A stretch of DNA of 64,000 nt from Paenibacillus phocaeensis. Its GTDB lineage: Bacteria > Bacillota > Bacilli > Paenibacillales > Paenibacillaceae. How positions within the stretch are numbered: the stretch's first letter is position 1; every line of letters begins with the position of its first letter. The stretch covers positions 62,001 to 126,000 of the forward strand of contig NZ_FCOQ01000007.1 in the NCBI RefSeq assembly GCF_900021165.1, given 5' to 3'. A model generated the notes under the pieces. The model was not told the DNA's origin. It did no database searches and was given only the letters and a program-made list of their open reading frames with translations. Below, one piece after another: positions 1 through 8,134 of this stretch. The translations under genes and the position numbers were made by a program.

Positions 1-152
1 TAATCCAGTTGCAAATCGCCCAGTTGCAAGAGCAGTTGCAGAAACGCTTGAATGAAGGCAGCCTCACCCCTGAAGCCTATGAGCTTCAACTGCAAGAACT
101 GCCGGATCTCATATCTGACAGCGCTCGAACCCCGTATACGATTCTCGGTTGA
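1..152 (+). CDS. C-terminal end of a protein with a SHOCT-like tail (partial)
   Basis: An open frame enters from the left edge and stops at TGA 150-152, leaving about 49 residues. The visible part is glutamine- and leucine-rich (QLQIAQLQEQLQKRL), followed by NEGSLTPEAYELQ. That pattern of a basic leucine helix, a glycine turn and then T-x-E-x-Y/F resembles the short C-terminal SHOCT oligomerisation domain found on many unrelated proteins. The upstream part lies outside the window, so no function can be given. It converges on the LTA synthase gene, with a shared terminator between them. Confidence 0.55.
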   Translation, partial: IQLQIAQLQEQLQKRLNEGSLTPEAYELQLQELPDLISDSARTPYTILG

Positions 153-175
153 CATGACCATGACCAGAAGATAAG

Positions 176-224
176 AGAAGGCCCTGACAGATCCACGTTT
201 GCGGGATCCGGCAGGGCCTTCTTG
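176..224. terminator. Bidirectional rho-independent terminator
   Basis: AAGAAGGCCCTG pairs with CAGGGCCTTCTT, and the inner GGATCC arms extend the stem. The T-rich flank on each side fits termination of both the partial left gene and the LTA synthase gene. Confidence 0.8.
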
Positions 225-226
225 GT

Positions 227-2152
227 TTACCGCCCCCGCTTCGGGAGCAGCTTGACGTATTCATCAGAGAGCTTCATCAACTGTGTAATGTAGTCATAGT
301 CGCTGCGATACGCCGCGATCTCGGCAACCGGCTGCAGCGTGTCCAGCGAGATAGCCGCGCCGTCGTCAAAGCCGGCGCCCGGCACGAACATGACCTCATC
401 ATTAAAGAAGGAGCCGGTCGGGAGATAATACCGCATTCCCACTACGTTGCGATCAAGGTTCAGGAGGTCTTGTCCAAACGCGGTATATCCCTCATCCTCG
501 AGCGAAATGCCAAGGAGATTAGCAATGGTGGGCAGAATGTCGACTTGGCCGCCGGTGTGTTCCACCACTTGACCCTGCTGCCGGCCTGGAAGGTGAATGA
601 TCAGCGGAATGTTAAACCGACTGATTCGCTCGTCGTACGCAATCCCCAGCTTCTCGCTGATTTCCTTGGCAGGAACGTCCTTCTCCTGGAGGCCGAAGTG
701 ATCCCCGTATAACACCAGCATCGTGTTATCCCACATGCCTGCTTGCTTCAAGCGGTCGATCAGCTTGCCGATCGCATAATCGGTATAGTTGGCCGCCGCG
801 ATGTAATTCCCAAGCATCGTGCCTTCCAGATCCGCCGGCAGTTCGATATGTCGGCGGTCCTTCGGCACCACGAACGGATTATGGCTCGAGGTGGTGACGA
901 ACTGGGCGTAAAACGGCTTGCCTTGCGCCTTGAGCTCGGTCAGCTTTTCCACGCCAACCCGGTACATCTCCTCGTCGGACGCCCCGAAATCGTTAAAGTG
1001 ATCGTTCGTATAATACGGCTTGTCGTAATATTTATCGAAGTTCAGCGCCGGATACATTTTGTGGCGATCCCAAAACGTCACTTTATTGATGTGAAACGTA
1101 TTCGCCGTATATCCACGGCTTTGCAGCAAGCGCGGCAGGCTTGGGAGCTGCCGGTCGCCGTATCCGGTGGACATCGCCTCCGCAGCCGTCGGATAAATCG
1201 ACGTATTCGACATAAACTCGGCGTCGGACGTATTGCCGGGTCCGATTTGCTGGAACACCTGCGGGAAGTAGTAGCCTTCCTTCGCTAAACCGTTCAAAAC
1301 CGGCGTGATCTCTTGCCCGTTCAGTTTCAGGTGAATCGGGAAGTTTTGGAAAGACTCCATCTGTACAATAATCAGATTCATCCCTCGGGCGGCGCCGAAG
1401 GCTGCCGGATCGTCTGTTGACGCAGGCGCTTGGTAAGGGTAGCTGCTCTGGAGCTGCCGGACTTTGGCCGCCGTCTCCTGCAGATTCCCTTCCGCAATCG
1501 CCCGCTCTTCCTTCTGGTTGCGGATGGCCGCATCGACCTGGAAGTTAAAGAAACCTACGCTTTGGGCCCGCACCAGCTCGTTATCAATGCTCTTTCCCGA
1601 ACGAATATAAAGGCCGGACAACATCAGACTGACGATCAGGACGAAAGCCACGCCCACTTTCCACGTCAATCCTGCGCGTGGCCGGTCCGAACGGAAGTTG
1701 AGGCTCCCCGCCAGGCGGTACCCTCGCGAAGCCCGGCGTCGACGCACGGCTCGGACCAGGCGCACCGTAATCCACACCGGCAGGTCGACGAAATACAGAA
1801 ATTGCTCGGGCCGCAAGAGCGAAGCTACGCTTGCTTTGACTTCAGGAACCTGGTTAAGTCCGCTAAGCACCGCATAAGTCGGGACGGTCCCGAAATAGGC
1901 ATTGTATACCGTTGCGGCAAACAGGATCAAGGAGATGACGGTGTTAACCCCCAGGTACACCCCCCATTTGCCTTTGGCCGGCGTCAGCAATTCAATCAAG
2001 CACAGCAGCGCCAGCACCGACAACCACTCGCCGGGCAACCCCTGTGCCGCAAGACTTCCATAGAAAAAATAACGCAGCAATAACAACTTCGCGCCCATCA
2101 GCACGAACGTTAGAACGAAATACATGCGGTTTGAGTTACGTATGATCCCCAT
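227..2152 (-). CDS. ltaS: Lipoteichoic acid synthase family protein (LtaS-type sulfatase-fold enzyme)
   Basis: This 641-residue membrane protein has an N-terminal half of about five hydrophobic helices (roughly 10-30, 42-58, 65-90, 118-135, 165-183) and an extracellular sulfatase-fold domain from about residue 255. LtaS enzymes polymerise glycerol phosphate from phosphatidylglycerol on the outer face of the membrane. The key features are present: a metal-binding Glu in VQMESFQ (about E266), the catalytic Thr in GPGNTSDAE (about T308), and a C-terminal GDHFG metal site. Length matches the family. ATG 2152 is preceded by GGAGAAAAG. Firmicutes often carry several paralogues (LtaS, YfnI, YqgS, YvgJ), and which one this is cannot be settled here. 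Confidence 0.93.
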   Translation of the reverse strand: MGIIRNSNRMYFVLTFVLMGAKLLLLRYFFYGSLAAQGLPGEWLSVLALLCLIELLTPAKGKWGVYLGVNTVISLILFAATVYNAYFGTVPTYAVLSGLNQVPEVKASVASLLRPEQFLYFVDLPVWITVRLVRAVRRRRASRGYRLAGSLNFRSDRPRAGLTWKVGVAFVLIVSLMLSGLYIRSGKSIDNELVRAQSVGFFNFQVDAAIRNQKEERAIAEGNLQETAAKVRQLQSSYPYQAPASTDDPAAFGAARGMNLIIVQMESFQNFPIHLKLNGQEITPVLNGLAKEGYYFPQVFQQIGPGNTSDAEFMSNTSIYPTAAEAMSTGYGDRQLPSLPRLLQSRGYTANTFHINKVTFWDRHKMYPALNFDKYYDKPYYTNDHFNDFGASDEEMYRVGVEKLTELKAQGKPFYAQFVTTSSHNPFVVPKDRRHIELPADLEGTMLGNYIAAANYTDYAIGKLIDRLKQAGMWDNTMLVLYGDHFGLQEKDVPAKEISEKLGIAYDERISRFNIPLIIHLPGRQQGQVVEHTGGQVDILPTIANLLGISLEDEGYTAFGQDLLNLDRNVVGMRYYLPTGSFFNDEVMFVPGAGFDDGAAISLDTLQPVAEIAAYRSDYDYITQLMKLSDEYVKLLPKRGR

Positions 2153-2210
2153 CTCTTTTCTCCGGATTGTTCCGCGTCCATTTACATAACACGCGATTTT
2201 CTATCTGTTT

Positions 2211-2239
2211 ATTATAGCACGGTAAAATCCAGAGTCGAA
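2211..2239 (-). promoter_or_regulatory. Sigma-A promoter of the LTA synthase gene
   Basis: On the minus strand TTCGAC (2234-2239), 17 bases, then TATAAT (2211-2216). It sits about 60 bases upstream of the start codon. Confidence 0.6.
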
Positions 2240-2350
2240 CTCACACGAAATCCGCCATGGAGCGTACGGTCAGCTTGCCCGGGTCTCCTGCAGCGAACGG
2301 CTCTGCACCGCCCTGCGAATCAAAATCCAAGGGATCTTCTAAATCTGAGA

Positions 2351-2379
2351 TTATCTTTTATGGCGAATCATAGTATGAT
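2351..2379 (+). promoter_or_regulatory. Possible promoter of the sugar-sensing operon
   Basis: TTATCT (2351-2356), 17 bases, TATGAT (2374-2379). The -10 is good and the -35 poor, which would fit a promoter needing an activator. Confidence 0.35.
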
Positions 2380-2412
2380 GATTTCGAAGTTGATCTCTTT
2401 TTTGGGCACCGC

Positions 2413-2434
2413 CATATGAAAGGGGTTTCATATG
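2413..2434 (+). promoter_or_regulatory. Inverted repeat enclosing the ribosome site and start codon
   Basis: CATATGAAA (2413-2421), loop GGGG, TTTCATATG (2426-2434) is a perfect 9-bp inverted repeat. The loop is the Shine-Dalgarno core and the right arm contains the ATG (2432) of the sugar-binding gene, so folding of the mRNA would bury the start codon. Confidence 0.6.
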
Positions 2435-3430
2435 AAAAAGATATGGATCGTTTATTTGTTGTTAGTGGCCTGCTTTGCGTTATACGTGCTGGATTATCGC
2501 TCCCAGAGCCGGCTGAACGACCAGTGGAATTCGGGAGGCCTGCAGGGGTCCATCGATGAGAAATACGTGATGGTGACGTTTCAATTGGGGATCGATTATT
2601 GGAAAAGCGGGCTGAAGGGGTTTGAGGACGCTGCCCAGGCGCTGAACGTCTCCGTGGAATACCGCGGCTCCACCCAACGCGACATTCATGAGCAAATCAC
2701 CGTGCTGGAGCAAGCCATCGCCAAAAAACCGGCCGGGATCGCGATCTCCGCCATCCATCCCACCGAGCTTACCGCCACGATCAACAAGGCGGTTGACGCC
2801 GGTATCCCGGTCGTTTTGTTTGATTCCAACGCCCCGGGCAGCCGCGCCTTCTCCTTCCTCGGCACCGACAATTATTTAGCCGGGGTCGAGGCTGCGCGGA
2901 AAATGGCCGAACTCACCGGCAGACGCGGCGAGGTGGCGATCGTGACCGTGCCGGATCAGCAAAACCACCAAGAGCGTACGGAAGGATTTACGGATACCAT
3001 CGCCAAAGAGTATCCCGATATGCGCGTTGCCGGTATCAAGAACGGAAGAGGCGATGAGCTCTTCTCCCGGCAATCGGCGGAAGAGATCCTGCGGGATTTC
3101 CCGGAGATCGCCGGCATCTTCACCACCGAAGCGAACGGCGGCATCGGCGTTGCGGAAGCCGTTCGTGAGTTTGGCTCGGCCTCCTCCAGCCCCAAGATTA
3201 TCAGCTTCGATACCGATAAGGGCACCCTGGACCTAGTCAAAAGCGGGGATATCGCCGCCACGATGGCCCAGGGAACCTGGAACATGGGGTATTGGTCGCT
3301 GCAACTGCTCTTCTCATTGAAGCACGACTCGGACGGATCACTGCATCCCGGTCCCCGCGTTCCCCAGCGCCTGGATACGGGAATCACCGTCGTCACCCGG
3401 CAGAATGTGAATGATTACTATGCGAAATAG
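2432..3430 (+). CDS. Membrane-anchored sugar-binding protein, likely co-sensor for the adjacent kinase
   Basis: This 332-residue protein has a short basic start and one hydrophobic segment (residues 4-20), followed by a periplasmic-binding-protein type 1 (RbsB-like) fold. The fold shows in the ISAIHPTEL, VVLFDSNAP, SFLGTDN and ISFDTDKGTL strands. An L-V-A-C sequence sits in the hydrophobic segment but unusually early for a lipobox, so an uncleaved anchor is more likely. No permease or ATPase follows directly. Instead the gene overlaps the histidine kinase gene. In clostridia, XylFII is an anchored sugar-binding protein that works with a LytS-type kinase and a YesN regulator to control xylose uptake, and the layout here suggests the same role. 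The sugar is unknown. Confidence 0.8.
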   Translation: MKKIWIVYLLLVACFALYVLDYRSQSRLNDQWNSGGLQGSIDEKYVMVTFQLGIDYWKSGLKGFEDAAQALNVSVEYRGSTQRDIHEQITVLEQAIAKKPAGIAISAIHPTELTATINKAVDAGIPVVLFDSNAPGSRAFSFLGTDNYLAGVEAARKMAELTGRRGEVAIVTVPDQQNHQERTEGFTDTIAKEYPDMRVAGIKNGRGDELFSRQSAEEILRDFPEIAGIFTTEANGGIGVAEAVREFGSASSSPKIISFDTDKGTLDLVKSGDIAATMAQGTWNMGYWSLQLLFSLKHDSDGSLHPGPRVPQRLDTGITVVTRQNVNDYYAK

Positions 3431-5408
3431 ATACGGAAAACGATCCTGGGAAATCCGCGATTTCTCGCTCAACAACCTGCCGATCCGCTATAAACTTATC
3501 GTTCACTTTATGCTGATCAGCATCCTTCCTTCCATCGGTCTCGGCGTGCTGACGAACTGGACGGTTGATCGCATTATCGAGCGCCAGATCACGGACAATA
3601 CGCTGCAACTCATCGGCAAGGTGAACCGGTCGCTGGAGACGTATGTGGAAAATTTGCAGAACATGACGTTCTTCATCTCCTTTAACCCGGAGGTGCTGGA
3701 ATTTCTCGAGAGCGGCGCCAATCTGCAAACGGGCGGCTCACCTGAGGCATCAACTGAGGGTTCTACTCCTGCCGAAGGTGTGAATACCAGCCTGAAAGAC
3801 GTAGCGGATGCCTCGGAATCCACCGCAATCTTGGCGGAAACCGATCCCGACCATTACGAAATCCGCAAGTTTCTGCAAGGGTTTACAACCTTGTATTCGG
3901 AGGTTGCGGGCATTCTGATCGTCAACAGCCAAGGCGAGTACATAAGCAATGAAATGTATGCCAGAACCTCAGACAACCTGACGCAGGAAAATTGGTACCA
4001 GGAGGCTGTTCGCAATAAAGGGATTTTCAAAATCATCGGCCATCCGCGGGCCCGCAACGTGACGACGCATGTCAATTACAAGGATAGCGAGGTCGTCTCG
4101 GCCGTGAGGGCGATTCTCGACCCCGAAACCCAGCAAGTCAAAGGTGTCGTGTTAATCGACCTCAAGCTGCGGGTGATCGCCGAAACCGCCCAGGACGTCC
4201 GCTTGGGGAAGACGGGGTATTTAACGGTGGTGGACGGTAACGGCGAACTGATCTACGCCCCGCCGGATCCCTATATCGACCGCGTTCCTCTGGAGCGGCT
4301 GGGCCAGGATGGTTCGGGGACGTACGCAGAACGGCTGGGCGGACGCGACTTGCAGTTCATTTACCGCCATTCGCCATTTACGAACTGGACGACCGTCGGC
4401 GTATTTTCCATGGCGGAGTCCGCTGCGGAGATGCGGGAAATTCGCTTCTACGTGGTCAGCTTTGTTTTTGTCGTCTGCCTGCTGGGGATGACGGCCTCCT
4501 TCTACTTGGCCCATACGATATCCAGGCCGATTGGACAATTGGCCTCTTTCATGCAGAAGGCGCAATCCGGCGATCTGACGATTCGCCACTGGGGCGACCG
4601 CACGGACGAAATCGGCTTGCTTGGCCGCCGCTTCAACGCCATGCTGCAGCAGATCCATCGATTGCTCACGCTGACTGAACTGCAAGAGCGGCAGAAACGC
4701 GAAGCGGAGCTGCGCAGCCTGCAGGCGCATATCAAGCCGCATTTTCTATACAACACGCTGGATACCATTCACTGGATGGCCCGCCGCAAAGGTGCGGAGG
4801 ATATCGCGGAAATGGCAGAGTCCTTGTCGAAGCTGTTCCGGATCGGCCTCAGCAAGGGGAATGACATCATCCCTCTGAACGATGAAATCGAACATGTCCG
4901 CAGTTATTTGCAGATCCAACATGTCCGTTATCAGAATAAACTCGATTATTCGCTGCACATCGCCCCGGAGATTCGCGAGTTCTATGTGCTGAAGCTGATC
5001 TTGCAGCCGATCGTAGAGAATGCCATTTATCACGGGATCAAGGAACGCCGCGGTCCGGGCCGCGTTGTCATCGAAGCTGCCGAAGACGGCGGCCTGCTGG
5101 TGATCACCATCCGGGACGATGGGAAAGGCATCCCGCCGGATCAGCTGGTGCAATTACACAAGAAGCTGCAGGCTGCGGCTCCTGCAGATGGCCGGGAGCC
5201 GGGCCCGGAATCGGCGGGGGTGTCCTCCGGCACCGGTGAGGGAGGTCATGGTTACGGGATGCTGAACGTTCAGGCCCGGATCGCGTTGACCTTCGGGGCC
5301 CGGTACGGGCTGTCGATCCAAAGCGAAGAAGGCCGGGGAACGGTCGTTACCGTCACGCACCCGATCATCCGGGAAGAACCCATGCGAGGGGAGAGGATGG
5401 AATCATGA
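3411..5408 (+). CDS. YesM-type sensor histidine kinase
   Basis: This 665-residue kinase has a first membrane helix at about residues 30-50, a large extracellular Cache-like sensor region, and a second helix near 345-365. A HAMP linker follows, then a His_kinase (LytS/YesM class) domain with the phospho-acceptor His in HIKPHFLYNTLD (about residue 444), and a HATPase_c domain (NAIYHG N-box, DDGKGIP). It would phosphorylate the response regulator encoded next. The start overlaps the binding-protein gene by 20 bases (ATG 3411) or 11 bases (ATG 3420); neither has a strong ribosome site, suggesting translational coupling. Its TGA overlaps the ATG of the regulator. Confidence 0.92.
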   Translation: MITMRNRYGKRSWEIRDFSLNNLPIRYKLIVHFMLISILPSIGLGVLTNWTVDRIIERQITDNTLQLIGKVNRSLETYVENLQNMTFFISFNPEVLEFLESGANLQTGGSPEASTEGSTPAEGVNTSLKDVADASESTAILAETDPDHYEIRKFLQGFTTLYSEVAGILIVNSQGEYISNEMYARTSDNLTQENWYQEAVRNKGIFKIIGHPRARNVTTHVNYKDSEVVSAVRAILDPETQQVKGVVLIDLKLRVIAETAQDVRLGKTGYLTVVDGNGELIYAPPDPYIDRVPLERLGQDGSGTYAERLGGRDLQFIYRHSPFTNWTTVGVFSMAESAAEMREIRFYVVSFVFVVCLLGMTASFYLAHTISRPIGQLASFMQKAQSGDLTIRHWGDRTDEIGLLGRRFNAMLQQIHRLLTLTELQERQKREAELRSLQAHIKPHFLYNTLDTIHWMARRKGAEDIAEMAESLSKLFRIGLSKGNDIIPLNDEIEHVRSYLQIQHVRYQNKLDYSLHIAPEIREFYVLKLILQPIVENAIYHGIKERRGPGRVVIEAAEDGGLLVITIRDDGKGIPPDQLVQLHKKLQAAAPADGREPGPESAGVSSGTGEGGHGYGMLNVQARIALTFGARYGLSIQSEEGRGTVVTVTHPIIREEPMRGERMES

Positions 5409-6646
5409 GCGAAACATTATCCAATTTCCGCTGGAAGGTATTGATTGCTGATGATGAGCGCATTATCCGCGAAGGGATCCGCGACAGTGTGGATTGGGAA
5501 GAATTACGCCTGACGGTGGCCGCCGAAGCAGAGGACGGCGAGGAAGCACTCGAGCTGGCCGTCCGGCACGGCGTCCATATTCTGCTCGTCGATCTCAACA
5601 TGCCGATTATGGACGGTATCGAATTGATGAAGCGGGTCCGCGAGCAGTTGCCGGACTGCAAAATCGTCGTCATCACGGGCCACGATGAGTTTGCCTATGC
5701 GCAAAAGGCGATCCGGCTTCAGGCGAAAGACTACATCCTGAAGCCGGCCAATCCGGCGCAACTGGAGAAGGTTCTCCGTCAAGTGCGCGGGGAACTGGAC
5801 GAGGAGATGGCCAAGCAGCAGCAGTGGCAAGCCGCCTCGCGCCAAATCACCCGCAGCTATCCGCTCCTGAGGGAACGATTTTGCCAGCAGTGGCTGGACG
5901 GGGGCATGACGGCTGCGGAAATCTCCGAGCAGCTGCAATTCCTCAGGCTGCCGGATGCTTGCCCCGATTGGCTGGGCGTTATCCGCTTGCCCGAGACCGC
6001 AGGTTCTGCCGCGGTTCTCAAGGAGGACGAGCGTCAGCTATACGGATATGCGGTCGAAAATATCGCCGCCGAGGTGCTTGCCCCTTACCCCAAGGCAATC
6101 TTCCGCGATCCCTTCGGCCTGATCGTCATCCTGCTCTGGAGCTTGGAAGCCGAGGCGGATTTCCACCGCATCGACACCTTGGTGCGCACTCACTTGAAAA
6201 TTGCCGCCGAGGTCCACTTGACCGAAGGCACCGGCGACGTGCTGGGGCTTCCGGCTGTTTACCGGAAGGCCAAGTCGGCCGTGATGAAGGAAAACGCCGT
6301 TTCCCCGCTGGTGCGCCGGGCCAAGCAATACATGCTGGAGCATTTCGGCGACAGCGGACTAACGCTGGAAGCGATGGCCCAGGAATTGCAGTCCTCCCCC
6401 GCTTATTTAAGCCGCATGATCAAGCAGGAGCTGGGGACGACGTTCAACAGTTATTTGACCCAGCTCCGCATCCGCCGGGCGACCCGGCTGTTAAATGCAA
6501 CGGAGCAGACCATCGCAGAGATCGCCGAGCAAGTCGGCTACGAAACACAGCACTATTTCAGTACGGCGTTTAAACGCGCGACGGGGCTTTCCCCGCTGCA
6601 ATACCGCAAAGGCGCGTTTGTCGGCGAGGACGCCGATGCCGAGTGA
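5405..6646 (+). CDS. YesN-type response regulator with AraC DNA-binding domain
   Basis: This 413-residue protein starts with a receiver domain: acidic pair in IADDERI, phospho-acceptor Asp in LLVDLNMPIMDG (about residue 62), and the conserved Lys in ILKPANP. A linker of about 170 residues follows, and then an AraC/XylS double helix-turn-helix (about 300-405) ending in the signature IAEQVGYETQHYFSTAFKRATG. ATGA overlaps the kinase stop, and GGAGAGGATGG supplies the ribosome site. It is expected to activate the sugar transporter genes starting at 6.9 kb, as YesN-class regulators usually control adjacent ABC importers. The inducer is unknown. Confidence 0.92.
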   Translation: MSETLSNFRWKVLIADDERIIREGIRDSVDWEELRLTVAAEAEDGEEALELAVRHGVHILLVDLNMPIMDGIELMKRVREQLPDCKIVVITGHDEFAYAQKAIRLQAKDYILKPANPAQLEKVLRQVRGELDEEMAKQQQWQAASRQITRSYPLLRERFCQQWLDGGMTAAEISEQLQFLRLPDACPDWLGVIRLPETAGSAAVLKEDERQLYGYAVENIAAEVLAPYPKAIFRDPFGLIVILLWSLEAEADFHRIDTLVRTHLKIAAEVHLTEGTGDVLGLPAVYRKAKSAVMKENAVSPLVRRAKQYMLEHFGDSGLTLEAMAQELQSSPAYLSRMIKQELGTTFNSYLTQLRIRRATRLLNATEQTIAEIAEQVGYETQHYFSTAFKRATGLSPLQYRKGAFVGEDADAE

Positions 6647-6686
6647 ATCTCCGGATTGGAGATGAGCCCATACGTATTGTCCACAC

Positions 6687-6814
6687 GCTTTGCACGATTA
6701 TCCCGTTTGATCAGACTACAGCGAACCGGCCCCTTCAAGAGAAGAACAAGTGGGGGCGGGAACAGGTATGCCCCCCTCTCCTCCTCCTTAACGAAAGGGA
6801 TAATCGTGTAAAGC
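6687..6814 (+). repeat. Dispersed MITE-like element, copy A (complete)
   Basis: The left end GCTTTGCACGATTATCCC (6687-6704) and right end GGGATAATCGTGTAAAGC (6797-6814) are inverted repeats with one mismatch. The 128-bp element also contains a GGGGGC/GCCCCC hairpin. Copies B (10923) and C (32609) share the ends and the adjoining GATCAG. No transposase is encoded. Confidence 0.75.
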
Positions 6815-6895
6815 AACCCCGCAGAAACATCCGCACAAAGGTCCGATTTTTATAAAAAGAGTCAATTCACTGTAAATACGCCCTCCCTCCCCGCT

Positions 6896-6904
6896 TGCTA
6901 TACT
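6896..6904 (+). promoter_or_regulatory. Extended -10 promoter of the sugar transporter operon
   Basis: TGCTATACT is an extended -10 (TGn plus TATACT at 6899-6904) with no recognisable -35, consistent with an activator-dependent promoter driven by the upstream AraC-type regulator. Confidence 0.5.
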
Positions 6905-6910
6905 CCCTAC

Positions 6911-6924
6911 TGTAAACGCATTCA
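6911..6924 (+). promoter_or_regulatory. Candidate cre (CcpA) site
   Basis: TGTAAACGCATTCA matches the short cre consensus TGWAARCGYTWNCW with one mismatch. It covers the predicted transcription start, the classical position for carbon catabolite repression. Confidence 0.5.
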
Positions 6925-6948
6925 TTTCAAGTATAGGGGGAATTGGCT

Positions 6949-8043
6949 TTGAAGAAGGTCACCGCCATTTTATTGGCACTCACGATGGTCATCGTCCTCG
7001 CGGCTTGCAACAACGGAGAAAGCGGCAGTGGCAGCGATTCGGGCAACAGCGCAAAGGGAACGATCGGCATCGCCATGCCGACGAAATCGTCCGAACGCTG
7101 GGTGAACGACGGGAACAACATGGTCAAGGAATTCAAGGCACTCGGCTATGGTACCGACCTGCAATACGGGGAGGATGTCATTGAGAACCAGGTATCGCAA
7201 ATTGAAAATATGATCACCAAAGGCGTGAAAGTCCTCGTGATCGCTGCCATTGACGGCGGCGCCCTGACCGATGTGCTGCAAAAGGCCCATGACCAGGGCA
7301 TTCAGGTCGTCGCTTATGACCGGCTGATCATGAACAGCGAATACGTCGACTACTATGCCACCTTCGACAACTTCAAGGTCGGCGTGCAGCAAGCTTCGTA
7401 CATTGAAGAGAAGCTGGGTCTGAAGGACGGCAAAGGCCCGTTCAACATCGAGCTGTTCGGTGGTTCGCCGGATGACAATAACGCCTACTTCTTCTATGAC
7501 GGCGCGATGTCCGTACTACAGCCTTATATCGATTCCGGCAAGCTGGCGGTGCGCAGCGGACAAACGAAAATGGAGCAAATCGCTACGCTGCGCTGGGACG
7601 GCGCCACCGCTCAAGCCCGCATGGACAACTTGCTGAGCGCCCACTACAGTACAGAGAACATCGACGCAGTGCTCTCCCCTTATGACGGAATCAGCATCGG
7701 CATCCTTTCCTCGCTGAAAGGCGTCGGATACGGCTCCGGAAGCAAACCGATGCCGATCGTAACCGGCCAGGACGCCGAGCTGGCTTCGGTCAAGTCGATT
7801 CTGGCCGGCGAACAGACGCAAACCGTCTTCAAGGATACGCGCGAGCTGGCGAAAAAGGCGGTCTCCATGGTTCAGAGCATTTTGGAAGGCACAGAGGCGG
7901 AAGTCAACGACACGAAGACCTATGATAACGGCGTCAAGGTCGTTCCTTCTTATCTGCTCGAGCCGGTTTCGGTCGACAAGGACAATGTTCAACCGACGCT
8001 CGTCGACACCGGCTACTATTCCAAAGAGGAACTGGGACTCTAA
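6949..8043 (+). CDS. chvE: Multiple monosaccharide ABC transporter, substrate-binding lipoprotein (ChvE-like)
   Basis: A TTG start at 6949 lies 8 bases after AGGGGG and gives 364 residues. An in-frame TTG at 6943 is too close to the ribosome site. The signal peptide ends in the lipobox VLAAC, so the mature lipoprotein is held on the outer membrane face by Cys18, followed by a Gly/Ser linker. The rest is a type 1 periplasmic-binding fold of the ChvE/xylose-binding class ([35 protein letters not shown]). ChvE-type proteins bind several aldoses such as glucose, galactose, xylose or arabinose. It heads the chvE-gguA-gguB operon. Confidence 0.9.
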   Translation: MKKVTAILLALTMVIVLAACNNGESGSGSDSGNSAKGTIGIAMPTKSSERWVNDGNNMVKEFKALGYGTDLQYGEDVIENQVSQIENMITKGVKVLVIAAIDGGALTDVLQKAHDQGIQVVAYDRLIMNSEYVDYYATFDNFKVGVQQASYIEEKLGLKDGKGPFNIELFGGSPDDNNAYFFYDGAMSVLQPYIDSGKLAVRSGQTKMEQIATLRWDGATAQARMDNLLSAHYSTENIDAVLSPYDGISIGILSSLKGVGYGSGSKPMPIVTGQDAELASVKSILAGEQTQTVFKDTRELAKKAVSMVQSILEGTEAEVNDTKTYDNGVKVVPSYLLEPVSVDKDNVQPTLVDTGYYSKEELGL

Positions 8044-8061
8044 CAACCACTTACAGTGAGC

Positions 8062-8103
8062 GGCATAGCGGCGGACGCGGATTCGGGCGGTCGCCGCTAT
8101 GCC
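8062..8103 (+). promoter_or_regulatory. Intercistronic stem-loop in the sugar transporter operon
   Basis: GGCATAGCGGCG (8062-8073) pairs perfectly with CGCCGCTATGCC (8092-8103). There is no T tract, so it is unlikely to terminate. Such hairpins often stabilise the upstream binding-protein mRNA and raise it relative to the ATPase and permease. Confidence 0.6.
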
Positions 8104-8134
8104 ATGACCACGAGGGAAAGGCCAGGTGGCGCAA

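Larger units (their letters stand above)
6647..6948. other. 302-base intergenic region before the sugar transporter
   Basis: It holds one copy of a dispersed inverted-ended element (6687-6814), an extended -10 promoter (6896-6904) and a catabolite-response-like site (6911-6924). No credible gene was seen; open frames across it are artefacts of the repeat. Confidence 0.6.

Noticed and set aside
743..2083. Long plus-strand frames opposite the LTA synthase gene
   Set aside because: They are antisense shadows created by GC-rich third positions of the real minus-strand gene, with no ribosome sites or family motifs.
6643..6855. A 70-codon frame between the response regulator and the binding-protein gene
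   Set aside because: It is produced by dispersed element copy A; equivalent nonsense frames appear at copies B and C.
8062..8103. Hairpin considered as a terminator inside the sugar transporter operon
   Set aside because: No T tract follows and the ATPase gene needs read-through; treated as an mRNA stabiliser instead.
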